Shown: positions 38,359-46,683, counted from the stretch's first letter. The stretch is 64,000 nt of DNA from Bradyrhizobium sp. ISRA464 (GCF_029910095.1 NZ_CP094526.1:2852001-2916000), one strand, 5' to 3'. Numbers and translations are program-made. Notes: generated by a model from the sequence alone, not told the origin.

Positions 38359-39558
38359 ATGTCTTCCGAATCAAAAATCCCCATCGCAGCCAGGGTTGCG
38401 TCGCGGCGATTCGCCAGGAGCCTGGCCGCATTCTACGCCACGCTGTTCGGGATGACGGGCGTCCATCTGCCATTTTTCACGGTGTGGCTGAAGGCAATCG
38501 GCATCGATGCCACCTGGATCGGCATCATCACGGCAGTGCCCCCGGTGACGCGCTTCACCGTGCTGCCGCTGGTCACCGCTGCGGCGGAACGTCGCCAGAT
38601 GTTGCGCGGTGCGATCATGCTCACTGGCTTTGCCACCACGCTCGGATTTTTCGTGATCCGCAGCCAGCACCAGCCTTTGCTCGTGCTGCTGGTCTATGCG
38701 CTGACCTGCTGCGTCTGGACGCCGATGGTGCCGCTGACGGATGCCTACGCACTGCGCGGCGTGGCGCGCTACGGTCTCAACTATGGACCGCTGCGGCTCT
38801 GGGGGTCGACCGCGTTCGTGGTCTGCGCGCTCGCAAGCGGACTGCTGCTCGGCTATGTCGCCGAGGTTCATCTGATCTGGATCATCACGGCCATGACCGT
38901 CGTCGGCGCGATAGTCGCCTTGACGCTGCGGCCGCTCGAGCGGCCGGAAGTCGCATCCACGCCCACGGCCGGCGCACGGCAGCTTCTGCGCGATCCCGGC
39001 TTTCTTGCCATCATCGTCTCCTCGGCGCTGATCCAGAGCAGCCACTCCGCCTACTACATCTTCGCATCGATCGCCTGGCGGCAAGCCGGCTTCAGCGGCC
39101 TGACGATCGCGGGCCTGTGGGTGATCGGCGTTCTCGCCGAGATCGTCCTGTTCGCGCTGTCGCCGCGCTTCACGCTGCCGTCGGCAACGCTTGTGGTGAT
39201 CGCGGCCGCCAGTGCCATGGCGCGCTGGACCATCACCGCGCAGGATCCGCCGCTCGCGATCCTTGCCGTCGTCCAGCTTGCGCACGGGCTGACCTTCGGG
39301 CTGACCCAGGTCGGCATCATGGGGCTGATGGTGCATCATGTGCCGCCTCATGTGATGGCGCGCGGGCAGGGCTACCTCACCGCCTGCGGCGGCATCGTCG
39401 CGAGCACCACGTCGATCCTGAGCGGCATGGTCTATACACGCTACGGACTGGGCGTCTACGACATGATGGCCGCGATGGGGGCGGCGGGTGGGCTCGTGAT
39501 ATGGCTGTCGCGCAAGCGCTTCACCCATCACCCCCAGAGCGCGGCGTCCGGGGGATAG
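38359..39558 (+). CDS. MFS transporter, 3-phenylpropionate permease (HcaT)-like
   Basis: A 399-residue inner-membrane protein with twelve predicted helices, of the MFS_1-like group (PF12832) that includes HcaT and sugar or nucleoside symporters. The RLWGSTAFV motif (near residue 151) after LTDAYALRGVARYGLNYGPL is diagnostic of this group, as is HGLTFGLTQVG near 312. It overlaps the 3' end of the convergent dipeptide epimerase gene by 31 bases. Together they could serve uptake and breakdown of murein peptides, but the substrate is not shown. ATG 38359 is chosen because upstream sequence is the antisense of the neighbouring gene. Confidence 0.83.
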   Translation: MSSESKIPIAARVASRRFARSLAAFYATLFGMTGVHLPFFTVWLKAIGIDATWIGIITAVPPVTRFTVLPLVTAAAERRQMLRGAIMLTGFATTLGFFVIRSQHQPLLVLLVYALTCCVWTPMVPLTDAYALRGVARYGLNYGPLRLWGSTAFVVCALASGLLLGYVAEVHLIWIITAMTVVGAIVALTLRPLERPEVASTPTAGARQLLRDPGFLAIIVSSALIQSSHSAYYIFASIAWRQAGFSGLTIAGLWVIGVLAEIVLFALSPRFTLPSATLVVIAAASAMARWTITAQDPPLAILAVVQLAHGLTFGLTQVGIMGLMVHHVPPHVMARGQGYLTACGGIVASTTSILSGMVYTRYGLGVYDMMAAMGAAGGLVIWLSRKRFTHHPQSAASGG

Positions 39559-40529
39559 ACGAGGCTGCCCTCGTAGCGCAGGCCGTTGTCGCGGTCGCGC
39601 GCCAGCAACAGCGGGCCGTCGAGGTCGACGAAGCGCGCGGCCTGCGCGATCAGCATCGCCGGGGCCGTCGCCAGCGAGGTCGCGACCATGCAGCCGACCA
39701 TGATCTCGAAGCCGAGCGCACGGGCGGCGTCCGCCATCGCCAATGCCTCGGTCAGCCCGCCGGTCTTGTCGAGCTTGATGTTGACGGCGTCGTAGCGGCC
39801 GCGCAGGCCCTCGAGCGAGGCGCGGTCATGCACACTCTCGTCGGCGCAGACCGGAACCGGGCGCTGGATGCGCGACAGGGCCTCGTCCTTGCCGGCCGGC
39901 AGCGGCTGCTCGATCAGGGTGACGCCGGCATCGGCGCAGGCGACGAGATTGGCGGCCAGGTTGCCCTCGGTCCAGGCCTCGTTGGCGTCGACGATCAGTT
40001 CGGAGGCTGGCGCTGCCTTGCGCACCGCGGCAATCCGCGCACCGTCGCCATCGCCGCCGAGCTTGATCTTGAGCAGCGGACGGTGAGCCGCCCGGGCGGT
40101 GGCCTCGGCCATCGCCTCGGGTGTTCCGAGCGAAATCGTATAGGCGGTGGTGCGGGCCTCGGGCGCAGGCCGGCCCAGCAGGTTCCAGATGCGGTCGCCG
40201 GCACGCTTGGCCTCCAGGTCCAATAGCGCGCAGTCGAGCGCGTTGCGGGCGGCGCCCGCGGGCATCCTGGCCTGCAGGGCGCCGCGATCGATGCCGCCGG
40301 CCAGGGGCTCCTGCATGGCCTGAATCGCCCGCAGGGTCGCCTTCGGCGTTTCGCCGTAGCGGGGATAGGGTACGCATTCGCCGCGGCCGGTCAGGCCGCC
40401 CTGGCTGACCTCGGCCACCACGACCATCGCCTCGGTCTTGGCGCCCCGGCTGATCGTGAAGGTCCCTGCGATCGGCCAGCGCTCGATCCGGGCGCTCAGG
40501 AAAATTGCGCGGAGCGGGGTGGAAGTCAT
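39528..40529 (-). CDS. enolase-superfamily dipeptide epimerase (L-Ala-D/L-Glu epimerase-like)
   Basis: A 333-residue enzyme of the muconate-lactonizing subgroup of the enolase superfamily. The barrel has the acid/base lysine in LLKIKLG near residue 160, the metal ligands Asp in ELIVDANEAW near 185, Glu in LIEQPLP near 213 and Asp in VCADESVH near 236, and the opposite lysine in VNIKLDKTGG near 260. That set with GCMVATSLATAPA (near 290) matches L-Ala-D/L-Glu epimerases, which act in murein peptide recycling. The start is ATG 40529. It converges with the MFS gene. Confidence 0.87.
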   Translation of the reverse strand: MTSTPLRAIFLSARIERWPIAGTFTISRGAKTEAMVVVAEVSQGGLTGRGECVPYPRYGETPKATLRAIQAMQEPLAGGIDRGALQARMPAGAARNALDCALLDLEAKRAGDRIWNLLGRPAPEARTTAYTISLGTPEAMAEATARAAHRPLLKIKLGGDGDGARIAAVRKAAPASELIVDANEAWTEGNLAANLVACADAGVTLIEQPLPAGKDEALSRIQRPVPVCADESVHDRASLEGLRGRYDAVNIKLDKTGGLTEALAMADAARALGFEIMVGCMVATSLATAPAMLIAQAARFVDLDGPLLLARDRDNGLRYEGSLVYPPDAALWG

Positions 40530-40669
40530 TTCAAAGTCTACTATTTCCTGAACCGTATGCTTGCGACCTGCAACCAACTATGGCTGGTTAGTGACAGATT
40601 CGACAAGCCGACCCGGCGGCGCCGGTAACTTGCTTTCGAACGGCCAACCAGCCGAGGGGTGGGCAAAAG

Positions 40670-41803
40670 GTGAGCGGCGACCCGACACTGGAGCGAATAG
40701 CCCAAGGCGAGGGACTGGCGTTGTGCGCGGCGGGCAGCTGGACGGCCCGCTTTGCTCCGGCGCTCGAGCGGATCGTTTCGGATGCCGAGAAGCTGCGCGG
40801 CAGCCGTCCGCATATCTTTATCGACGTATCGCAGATCTCCAGCCTCGACACCTTCGGCGCCTGGCTGATCGAGCGGCTGCGCCGCAGCCTCAGCGACCCC
40901 ACGACGGAGGCCATGATCGCCGGCCTCTCCGCCAACTATTCCAGCCTGGTGGACGAGGTCCGCCGCGTCGGCACCGCGCCCCAGGCCGACAGCGAGCCGC
41001 TGTCGGTCACGATCATGCTCGAGCAGATCGGCCGCACGGTGGTCGGCATCGGCGGCACGATCGTCAGCCTGGTCGACATGCTCGGCGCGGTGATCACCGC
41101 GTCCGGCAAGGTACTGATCCATCCGCGCAGCTTCCGCCTGACCTCGACGGTGCATCACCTCGAGCAGGTGTGCTGGCGCGCGGTGCCGATCGTGGTGCTG
41201 ATCACCTTCCTGATCGGCTGCATCATCTCGCAGCAGGGCATTTTCCATTTCCGCCAGTTCGGCGCCGATATCTTCGTCGTCGACATGCTCGGCGTGCTGG
41301 TGCTGCGCGAGATCGGGGTGCTGCTGGTCGCCATCATGGTCGCGGGCCGCTCCGGCTCGGCCTATACCGCCGAGCTCGGCTCGATGAAGATGCGCGAGGA
41401 GATCGACGCGCTGCGCACCATGGGCTTCGATCCGATCGAGGTCCTGATCCTGCCGCGCATGCTTGCGCTGGTGCTGGCAATGCCGATTCTCGCGTTCCTC
41501 GGCGCGATGGCCGCGCTCTATGGCGGCGGCCTGGTGGCCTGGCTCTACGGCGGCATCGATCCGGAGGCGTTCCTGCTCCGCCTTCGTGACGCCATATCGA
41601 TCGATCATTTCATCGTCGGCCTCGTCAAGGCGCCGGTCATGGCCGCGGTGATCGGCATCGTCGCCTGCGTCGAGGGCCTTGCGGTGCAAGGCTCGGCGGA
41701 ATCGCTCGGACAGCACACCACCTCGTCGGTGGTGAAAGGGATTTTCTTCGTGATCGTGATGGACGGCGTGTTCGCGATCTTCTTCGCATCGATCGGGATA
41801 TGA
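40670..41803 (+). CDS. mlaE: MlaE-type ABC permease with N-terminal STAS domain
   Basis: A 377-residue inner-membrane permease of the Mla phospholipid transport system, which maintains outer-membrane lipid asymmetry. Residues ~1-100 form a cytosolic STAS-like domain (FIDVSQISSLDTFGAWLIERL, key residues D-S-S-L-D), a fusion found in part of this family. The permease core (MlaE, PF02405) follows with GCIISQQGIFHFRQFG near 182 and AGRSGSAYTAELGSMKMREEIDAL near 222 (key EIDAL). The GTG at 40670 is the likely start, and ATGA overlap couples it to mlaF. Confidence 0.9.
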   Translation: MSGDPTLERIAQGEGLALCAAGSWTARFAPALERIVSDAEKLRGSRPHIFIDVSQISSLDTFGAWLIERLRRSLSDPTTEAMIAGLSANYSSLVDEVRRVGTAPQADSEPLSVTIMLEQIGRTVVGIGGTIVSLVDMLGAVITASGKVLIHPRSFRLTSTVHHLEQVCWRAVPIVVLITFLIGCIISQQGIFHFRQFGADIFVVDMLGVLVLREIGVLLVAIMVAGRSGSAYTAELGSMKMREEIDALRTMGFDPIEVLILPRMLALVLAMPILAFLGAMAALYGGGLVAWLYGGIDPEAFLLRLRDAISIDHFIVGLVKAPVMAAVIGIVACVEGLAVQGSAESLGQHTTSSVVKGIFFVIVMDGVFAIFFASIGI

Positions 41804-42582
41804 TCGTGCCGGAGCAGACAGACGACGCCATCATTCGGGTCCGTGACATCACCGTGCAGTTCGGCAAGACCCGCGTGCTCGACGGCCTCAACCTCGACGT
41901 CAAGCGCGGCGAGATCCTCGGCTTCGTCGGTCCGTCGGGCGCCGGCAAGTCGGTGCTGACGCGCACCATCATCGGCCTCGTGCCGAAGGTCTCCGGCCGC
42001 ATCGAGGTGTTCGGGGTCGATCTCGATGCTGCTGGTACCGCCGAGCGGCGCGGGGTCGAGCGGCGTTGGGGCATCCTGTTCCAGCAGGGGGCGCTGTTCT
42101 CATCGCTCACGGTGCGGCAGAACATCCAGTTCCCGGTGCGCGAATATCTGCGCGTCTCGCAGCGGTTGCTCGACGAGATCATGGTCGCCAAGCTCGTGAT
42201 GGTCGGCCTGAAACCGGAGGTCGCCGATCGCTATCCGTCGGAGCTGTCAGGCGGCATGATCAAGCGCGTGGCGCTGGCCCGCGCGCTCGCGCTCGATCCC
42301 GAACTCGTGTTTCTGGACGAGCCGACTTCGGGCCTCGATCCGATCGGCGCCGGCGAATTCGACGAGCTGGTGCGCACCCTGCAGCGCACTTTGGGGCTGA
42401 CCGTTTTCATGGTAACCCACGATCTCGACAGTCTTTATACCGCGTGCGACCGTATCGCCGTTTTAGGGAACGGTAAGATCATTGCTGCAGGATCGATCGC
42501 CGACATGAAGGCATCGCAGCATCCGTGGCTGCAGCAATACTTCAACGGCAAGCGCGCCCGCGCCGTTGTGGCTAGTGCATGA
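41800..42582 (+). CDS. mlaF: MlaF-type ABC ATPase
   Basis: A 260-residue ATPase that powers the Mla lipid transporter on the cytosolic face. Walker A is GPSGAGKS near residue 46, the Q-loop lies in LFQQGALFSSLTV near 92, the signature LSGGMIKR near 148 has the M typical of Mla/lipid importers, and Walker B FLDEPTSGLDPIGA follows near 170, with the switch His in VTHDLD near 205. It is coupled to mlaE by a four-base overlap, and mlaD follows after a 102-base gap that holds a small palindrome. Confidence 0.93.
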   Translation: MIVPEQTDDAIIRVRDITVQFGKTRVLDGLNLDVKRGEILGFVGPSGAGKSVLTRTIIGLVPKVSGRIEVFGVDLDAAGTAERRGVERRWGILFQQGALFSSLTVRQNIQFPVREYLRVSQRLLDEIMVAKLVMVGLKPEVADRYPSELSGGMIKRVALARALALDPELVFLDEPTSGLDPIGAGEFDELVRTLQRTLGLTVFMVTHDLDSLYTACDRIAVLGNGKIIAAGSIADMKASQHPWLQQYFNGKRARAVVASA

Positions 42583-42622
42583 TCCCGACACGTGGAGACC
42601 GGTTTTCGGACCAGATCATGCG
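42575..42622. repeat. short dispersed palindrome
   Basis: GTGCATGATC and GATCATGCGC form near-perfect inverted ends around GGAGACCGGTTTTCGGACC. It resembles the GAGCATGATC...GATCATGCTC intergenic elements common in Bradyrhizobium-like genomes and in this window at 54016-54089. It overlaps the mlaF stop codon. Confidence 0.65.
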
Positions 42623-42684
42623 CCAAAGGGGAATTCGACGGGCTCTGACGCAGGCTGGCTGCGCGAGAGCCTAGGAGCCGATTG

Positions 42685-43551
42685 ATGGAAACGCGGGCGA
42701 ACTACGTGCTGATCGGAGCGTTCACGCTGGCGGTGATCGCCGCGGCGTTCGGCTTCGTGCTCTGGTTCCAGAGCCTGCACACCATCAAGCAGCGCAGCCC
42801 CTTGCGGGTGATCTTCGAAGGTCCCGCATCAGGCCTGCGCAACGGCGGCAGCGTCAATTTCAACGGTATTAGAGTAGGTGAAGTGATCTCGGTGAAGCTC
42901 GACAACCCGCGGCGCGTGGTCGCGCTGGCGATGGTCGAGAACAATGCCCCGATCCGCAAGGACACCCATGTCGGCCTGGAATTCCAGGGCCTCACCGGCG
43001 TCGCCGCGATCTCGCTGCGCGGCGGCGAGGAGGCGGCCCCGCCGGTGCCGCTCGACGAGGACGGCATCCCGGTGCTGACCGCCGATCCAAACTCGCTGCA
43101 AGACGTCACCGAGGCGATCCGCGCCACCCTGCAGAATGTCAATCGCATCGTTGCCGACAATCAGGAGTCGGTGAAGAACTCACTCAGGAACCTCGAGACC
43201 TTCACCTCGGCGCTGGCGCGCAACTCCGAGAAGATCGACAATGTCATGCTCAAGGTCGACGGCGTGATGGGCAAGGCCGACAGCCTGATGCTCGGGCTGA
43301 ACGCGATTGCCGGCGGCAACAATGGCGGCGAGCTCAATCTGATGGTGAAGTCGATCCGCGAGCTTGCCGAGGATCTCGACAAACGTTCCAACGCGCTGAT
43401 CCTCGACGGCCGCAGGACGCTGTCCGACATCAGCCGCGCCGTCAACAATTTCGACCGCAACCCGAGCCGGGTGATCTTCGGCGGCAGCAACAACAGCGTG
43501 CCGGAGCCCGCGCCGGCCCCCGTAGCGCCAGGGCCGAGGCGGCGACAGTGA
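42685..43551 (+). CDS. mlaD: MlaD-type MCE domain protein
   Basis: A 288-residue periplasmic lipid-binding subunit anchored by one N-terminal helix (residues ~7-28). Residues ~40-118 are the MCE domain: VIFEGPASGLRNGGSVNFNGIRVGEV (key G-L..G..V..NGI.VG) and the GVAAISL segment. A helical region follows to ~260, ending in a Pro/Ala tail. MCE hexamers form a channel for phospholipids between the membranes. GGAG lies 9 bases before the ATG. The auxiliary lipoprotein gene that often follows mlaD in related genomes is absent; a repeat-rich region and the Fic gene come next. Confidence 0.9.
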   Translation: METRANYVLIGAFTLAVIAAAFGFVLWFQSLHTIKQRSPLRVIFEGPASGLRNGGSVNFNGIRVGEVISVKLDNPRRVVALAMVENNAPIRKDTHVGLEFQGLTGVAAISLRGGEEAAPPVPLDEDGIPVLTADPNSLQDVTEAIRATLQNVNRIVADNQESVKNSLRNLETFTSALARNSEKIDNVMLKVDGVMGKADSLMLGLNAIAGGNNGGELNLMVKSIRELAEDLDKRSNALILDGRRTLSDISRAVNNFDRNPSRVIFGGSNNSVPEPAPAPVAPGPRRRQ

Positions 43552-43613
43552 TGTGATGAGCGAATGGTGAGTGGCGAGTGGCGAATAGGGGTTTGTTGCA
43601 CGCTGCTTGCGAT

Positions 43614-43697
43614 GTCATTCCGGGGCGGTCCGCAGGACCGAACCTCAGGCGCGCATTGCGCGCCATGGTTCGATGCTTCGCATCGCCCCGGAATGAC
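43614..43697. repeat. dispersed inverted-repeat element
   Basis: The perfect 14-bp arms GTCATTCCGGGGCG and CGCCCCGGAATGAC bound 56 bases with internal GC-rich hairpins. Repeats with GTCATTCCGGGGC arms are frequent between genes in Bradyrhizobium-like genomes (known; copy number not checked). It follows mlaD and may end its transcript. Confidence 0.7.
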
Positions 43698-43816
43698 GGC
43701 TGTTGAGGCCGTCGAGCGCTTCGCAAACCAGATGTCGTTTTTTGCTCGATCTGAGTCTCGGAGCGAGAAAGACCAGTAGTTGCTCTACGGATTTTGGCCC
43801 CTTCAGAGTCTATTCT

Positions 43817-43862
43817 GGTTCCATCGGAGTCATTTGGCCAAGATTAGGGTTCCATCGGAGTC
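43817..43862. promoter_or_regulatory. two direct repeats of GGTTCCATCGGAGTC
   Basis: Identical 15-base copies at 43817-43831 and 43848-43862 are spaced 31 bases start to start. That equals the period of the following TTTTACGGAC array but with a different core sequence. They may be binding sites or relics of a related array. Confidence 0.6.
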
Positions 43863-43941
43863 TTTGATTTTCCGGTTCGGTGGCAGCAAATTGGCCGACA
43901 GCAGACGGGCAGGGGGAGGCCTCAAGGGATCTCCGGATCTC

Positions 43942-44116
43942 TAATCGACTTTTACGGATAAAATCGTCAGCTAAATCGACTTTTACGGACAATTGGGCCT
44001 TGCGGAACGCGGCTTAATCGAACAATAAGCCACTAATCTAATTTTACGGACAAAATTTGGCCGTTAGTCGAATTTTACGGACAAGGCTGGCGCTTAATCG
44101 ACTTATACGGACGGAG
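43942..44116 (+). promoter_or_regulatory. iteron-like operator array before the Fic gene
   Basis: Five direct repeats with the core TCGAnTTTTACGGA(C/T)A start at 43945, 43976, 44037, 44068 and 44098; a partial copy (TTAATCGAA) lies near 44018. Intervals are 31, 61, 31 and 30 bases, about three helical turns, so the sites face the same side of the DNA. The last copy runs into the GGAG ribosome binding site (44112-44115). This is the layout expected for autoregulation by the product of the downstream gene, which is inferred. Confidence 0.7.
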
Positions 44117-44123
44117 ACTGCAG

Positions 44124-45707
44124 ATGGTGTCGTTCGGGGAAATCCAGATGACGACCGGCGACGACGAGACGGCAAACCGGCAGATCCGTCGCCGGGCCGA
44201 GGCCGGAGAGTTGAGACAGATCACCGAGCGCGTCTACACGTCGAACCGTCACGACGATCTGGCCGCCGTCGTGAAACGCAATGCCTGGTACATCCTTCCA
44301 CACCTCTTCCCGAACACCGTCATGACATCGCGGACGGGCGCGAAAGTCAGCGTGTACCAGCCGGAGAAGAACGGAAAATCGTACGTGTTCCTCACTGGGC
44401 CGTACGCGACACGCAACGTCGAGCTTCCCGGAATGGAGGTGAGATTAATTCGTGGGCCGTCAGCGTTGCCCGGCGACACGCCAATGACGACGGCAGACTT
44501 TTATGTTCCGTCGCGCGCGCGCACTCTCCTCGAGAATCTCATGCCCTCTCGCTCGCGCGGCGGCATCCAGCGAAATCTCCGCAAAGACGAATTTGAAGAG
44601 TACCTCGTCACGCTCCTCGATTCCGGCGGAGCCGAAAATTTCAACGAGATCCGCGATCAGGCGCGTACCTTGGCGCCCCAACTCAAGGCCGAGGAAGAAT
44701 TCAAGACGCTCGACCGCCTCATGGGAGCACTCCTTGGGACGCAGAAGACCCGGTTCGCAAGTCAGGCTGCCAAAGTGCGGGCATCGGGAGCCGACAAGGT
44801 CTGCACCGAACGTCTGCAGGCCCTGTTCTCCCATCTGAAGTCCCTGACTTTCCAGAACCTGCCCGCCTCAAGCGACGGCGCGATCCGTCAGTCGACGGCC
44901 TTCATCGAAGCCTATTTCTCTAATTTCATCGAGGGCACGGAATTCACTCCCAAGGAAGCGCAGCGGATCGTCTACAGCGGTCAGGCGCCGGTCAATCGGC
45001 CCGCCGACGGTCACGACATCCTTGCGACTTATCGTCTTCTGACCGACGAGCGCGCTTTGAAGGCGAAGCCTTCAAACTACGAGGAATTCGAGAGCATGCT
45101 GCGCGCGCGCCATGCGCTCCTTATGGAGGCGCGCCCGGAAAAGCAGCCCGGCAAGTTCAAGACGGCGACGAACAGCGTCGGCGGAGTCCAAATGGTCGCG
45201 CCGGACCTTGTCATCGGCACCTTCAAGATCGGCTACGACTTGCTTCAAGGCCTGAGCGAACCATTCGCCCGCGGGCTATTCCTCCACTGTCTCATTGCGG
45301 AGGTGCATCCTTTCGATGACGGCAACGGTCGGATGTCGCGTCTCCATTTCACGTCGGAACTGCTGCAGGCCGATCAGGCCCACGTCATTATCCCGACGGT
45401 CTTCCGGGACGACTACATCGGAGGCATGCGGTCGCTGACGCGGCGCGGCGATCCGGCGCCGATCACGAGGGCATGTCTTCGAGCCCAGGAGACAACGGCC
45501 GCGATTCAGGTGCCAACCGTAGACGATGCGATCATCGCATGGGCTAAGACGAACGCCTTCATGAAGCCCAACGCAAACGCCCGATTGGAGGTCTACGATC
45601 CGGCCACCGAAATCGATTGGCGCGGCGAGATGCCGGCGCCGGTCAGCTACTGGGAAGCGGAAGAAAATCCGGGATCGATCCTTTCGCCGGGCTCCCTGAG
45701 CCGGTAA
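44124..45707 (+). CDS. Fic family protein with AbiEi-like N-terminal region
   Basis: A 527-residue protein. The C-terminal half is a Fic AMP-transferase-type domain with the complete active site HPFDDGNGRMSR (His395 to Arg406). Before it lies SNFIEG (Ser266, Glu270, Gly271), the (S/T)xxxE(G/N) inhibitory helix of class II Fic proteins. Residues ~12-110 resemble the winged-helix N-terminus of AbiEi-type antitoxins: IRRRAEAGELRQITERVY, then NAWYILPHLFPNTVMTSRTG. It may thus sense or bind DNA and modify a target by adding a nucleotide. GGAG precedes the ATG by eight bases. Composition is less G/C-rich than its neighbours. The Fic call is firm; the AbiEi likeness is by eye. Confidence 0.85.
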   Translation: MVSFGEIQMTTGDDETANRQIRRRAEAGELRQITERVYTSNRHDDLAAVVKRNAWYILPHLFPNTVMTSRTGAKVSVYQPEKNGKSYVFLTGPYATRNVELPGMEVRLIRGPSALPGDTPMTTADFYVPSRARTLLENLMPSRSRGGIQRNLRKDEFEEYLVTLLDSGGAENFNEIRDQARTLAPQLKAEEEFKTLDRLMGALLGTQKTRFASQAAKVRASGADKVCTERLQALFSHLKSLTFQNLPASSDGAIRQSTAFIEAYFSNFIEGTEFTPKEAQRIVYSGQAPVNRPADGHDILATYRLLTDERALKAKPSNYEEFESMLRARHALLMEARPEKQPGKFKTATNSVGGVQMVAPDLVIGTFKIGYDLLQGLSEPFARGLFLHCLIAEVHPFDDGNGRMSRLHFTSELLQADQAHVIIPTVFRDDYIGGMRSLTRRGDPAPITRACLRAQETTAAIQVPTVDDAIIAWAKTNAFMKPNANARLEVYDPATEIDWRGEMPAPVSYWEAEENPGSILSPGSLSR

Positions 45708-45844
45708 ACATCAGCCGCAGCAGCAGCGCGAGGAGTGGCCAAAAGTCGGGAGCTCGGAAAGCGAACAGGATCAGCGAGAGCCGACTGGCTGCACTGCAGC
45801 GCCCCGCTGCCTGCCTTTGTCTATTGTGCTGCAAGAGGACCCAC

Positions 45845-46640
45845 TCAGTTGTGAGCCTTTCGCAGTATGAGAGGCAACACCCCGCCGACGCGGAGGATCT
45901 CGCACTCAAGATGAGTTTCGATCGCGGCGGTTGCGACAAAGCGTGCGATCTGAGTGCCATCTCGCACGATACGCACCACGACATCAGCCCGTGGTTGGAT
46001 CGCTTCGGTTGGGGCAATCGATCTCGAGGCTATAAGTCGGTCTAAGTCCGAGGTCCCGCGGCCGACGATCGGCAGGCATACGCGGCGGTAGTACTCCCGT
46101 GCCGATCAGGTTGGAGCGGTGGATTCGCTCGAAGCTTGACGCCAGCACGGCGCGAACACCGAGCAGCGCAACGCCCTTGGCGGCCCAATCGCGTGACGAG
46201 CCCATGCCGTAGCGTTCGCCGGCCACGATCACGACCGAGCGGCTCTCCTAGGCATATCGCTCGGCAGCAAGTCGAAGCGAGACCTGTTCGCCGGAACCGG
46301 CGTGAATCGTCGTGCCCGGTGCAGATCGGGACCGATCAGGTTGCGCACGCTCTTGTTGGTGAACAGCCCGCGCAGCATCACCTCCCAATTTCCCCGGCGC
46401 GAGGCGTGTCGGGGGCCGCGAACGCTGCCCAATCGGCGCTTGCTTCCGCGGCATCATAGGCGTGGCTGTAGTCGCTCGTTTCGCGCGCGGGCGCGAGTGC
46501 GGTATCTATCTCACGACCGGTCGGCCAGAGATCGGCGAGGCGGACTTCGGTACCGGCCGCATTTCGCGCAATGGGATCGCGCAGGATGTCGCGCGTGGCG
46601 TCACCGGCGATTGCAAAAGCAACTCGTGCGACCGGCCGGT
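45845..46640 (-). pseudogene. aconitase-family gene remnant (C-terminal part)
   Basis: Reading the minus strand from ~46640 down gives, in the right order, pieces of an aconitase/AcnD-type C-terminal half: VAFAIAGD and VRLADLWPTGREID (to ~46480), RGNWEVMLRGLFTNKSVRN (~46400), IHAGSG and AAERYA (~46270), then IVAGERYGMGSSRDWAAKG and SFERIHRSNLIG (46230-46100), and finally FVATAAIETHLEC and GGVLPLILR (to 45848). The frame changes at least three times (near 46430, 46320 and 45986), and an in-frame TAG occurs at 46248-46250. The N-terminal two thirds, including the iron-sulfur cysteines, are missing. It cannot make an active enzyme. Confidence 0.85.
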
Positions 46641-46683
46641 CTGTAATCGAGAAGAATCTACCGGCCAATCTCGCCCAAAAACA

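Larger units (their letters stand above)
43552..44123. other. 572-base intergenic region rich in repeats
   Basis: In order it holds a GTGGCGAATA-type simple repeat (43559-43590), a 14-bp-armed dispersed inverted repeat (43614-43697), two copies of GGTTCCATCGGAGTC 31 bases apart, and five direct repeats of TCGACTTTTACGGACAA type. No gene is supported in it. Its A+T content rises toward the Fic gene. Confidence 0.7.

Noticed and set aside
43942..44116. CRISPR array
   Set aside because: The ~31-bp period suggested it, but the conserved part is only ~17 bases, the intervening bases are ~14, one interval is double, and no cas gene is near.
43942..44116. Replication origin iterons
   Set aside because: No replication initiator gene is adjacent, and the array directly precedes the Fic gene and its ribosome binding site, so an operator is more likely.
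45984..46232. Separate 82-residue protein with GMGSSRDWAAKG
   Set aside because: It is one fragment of the broken aconitase-family gene and continues in other frames on both sides.
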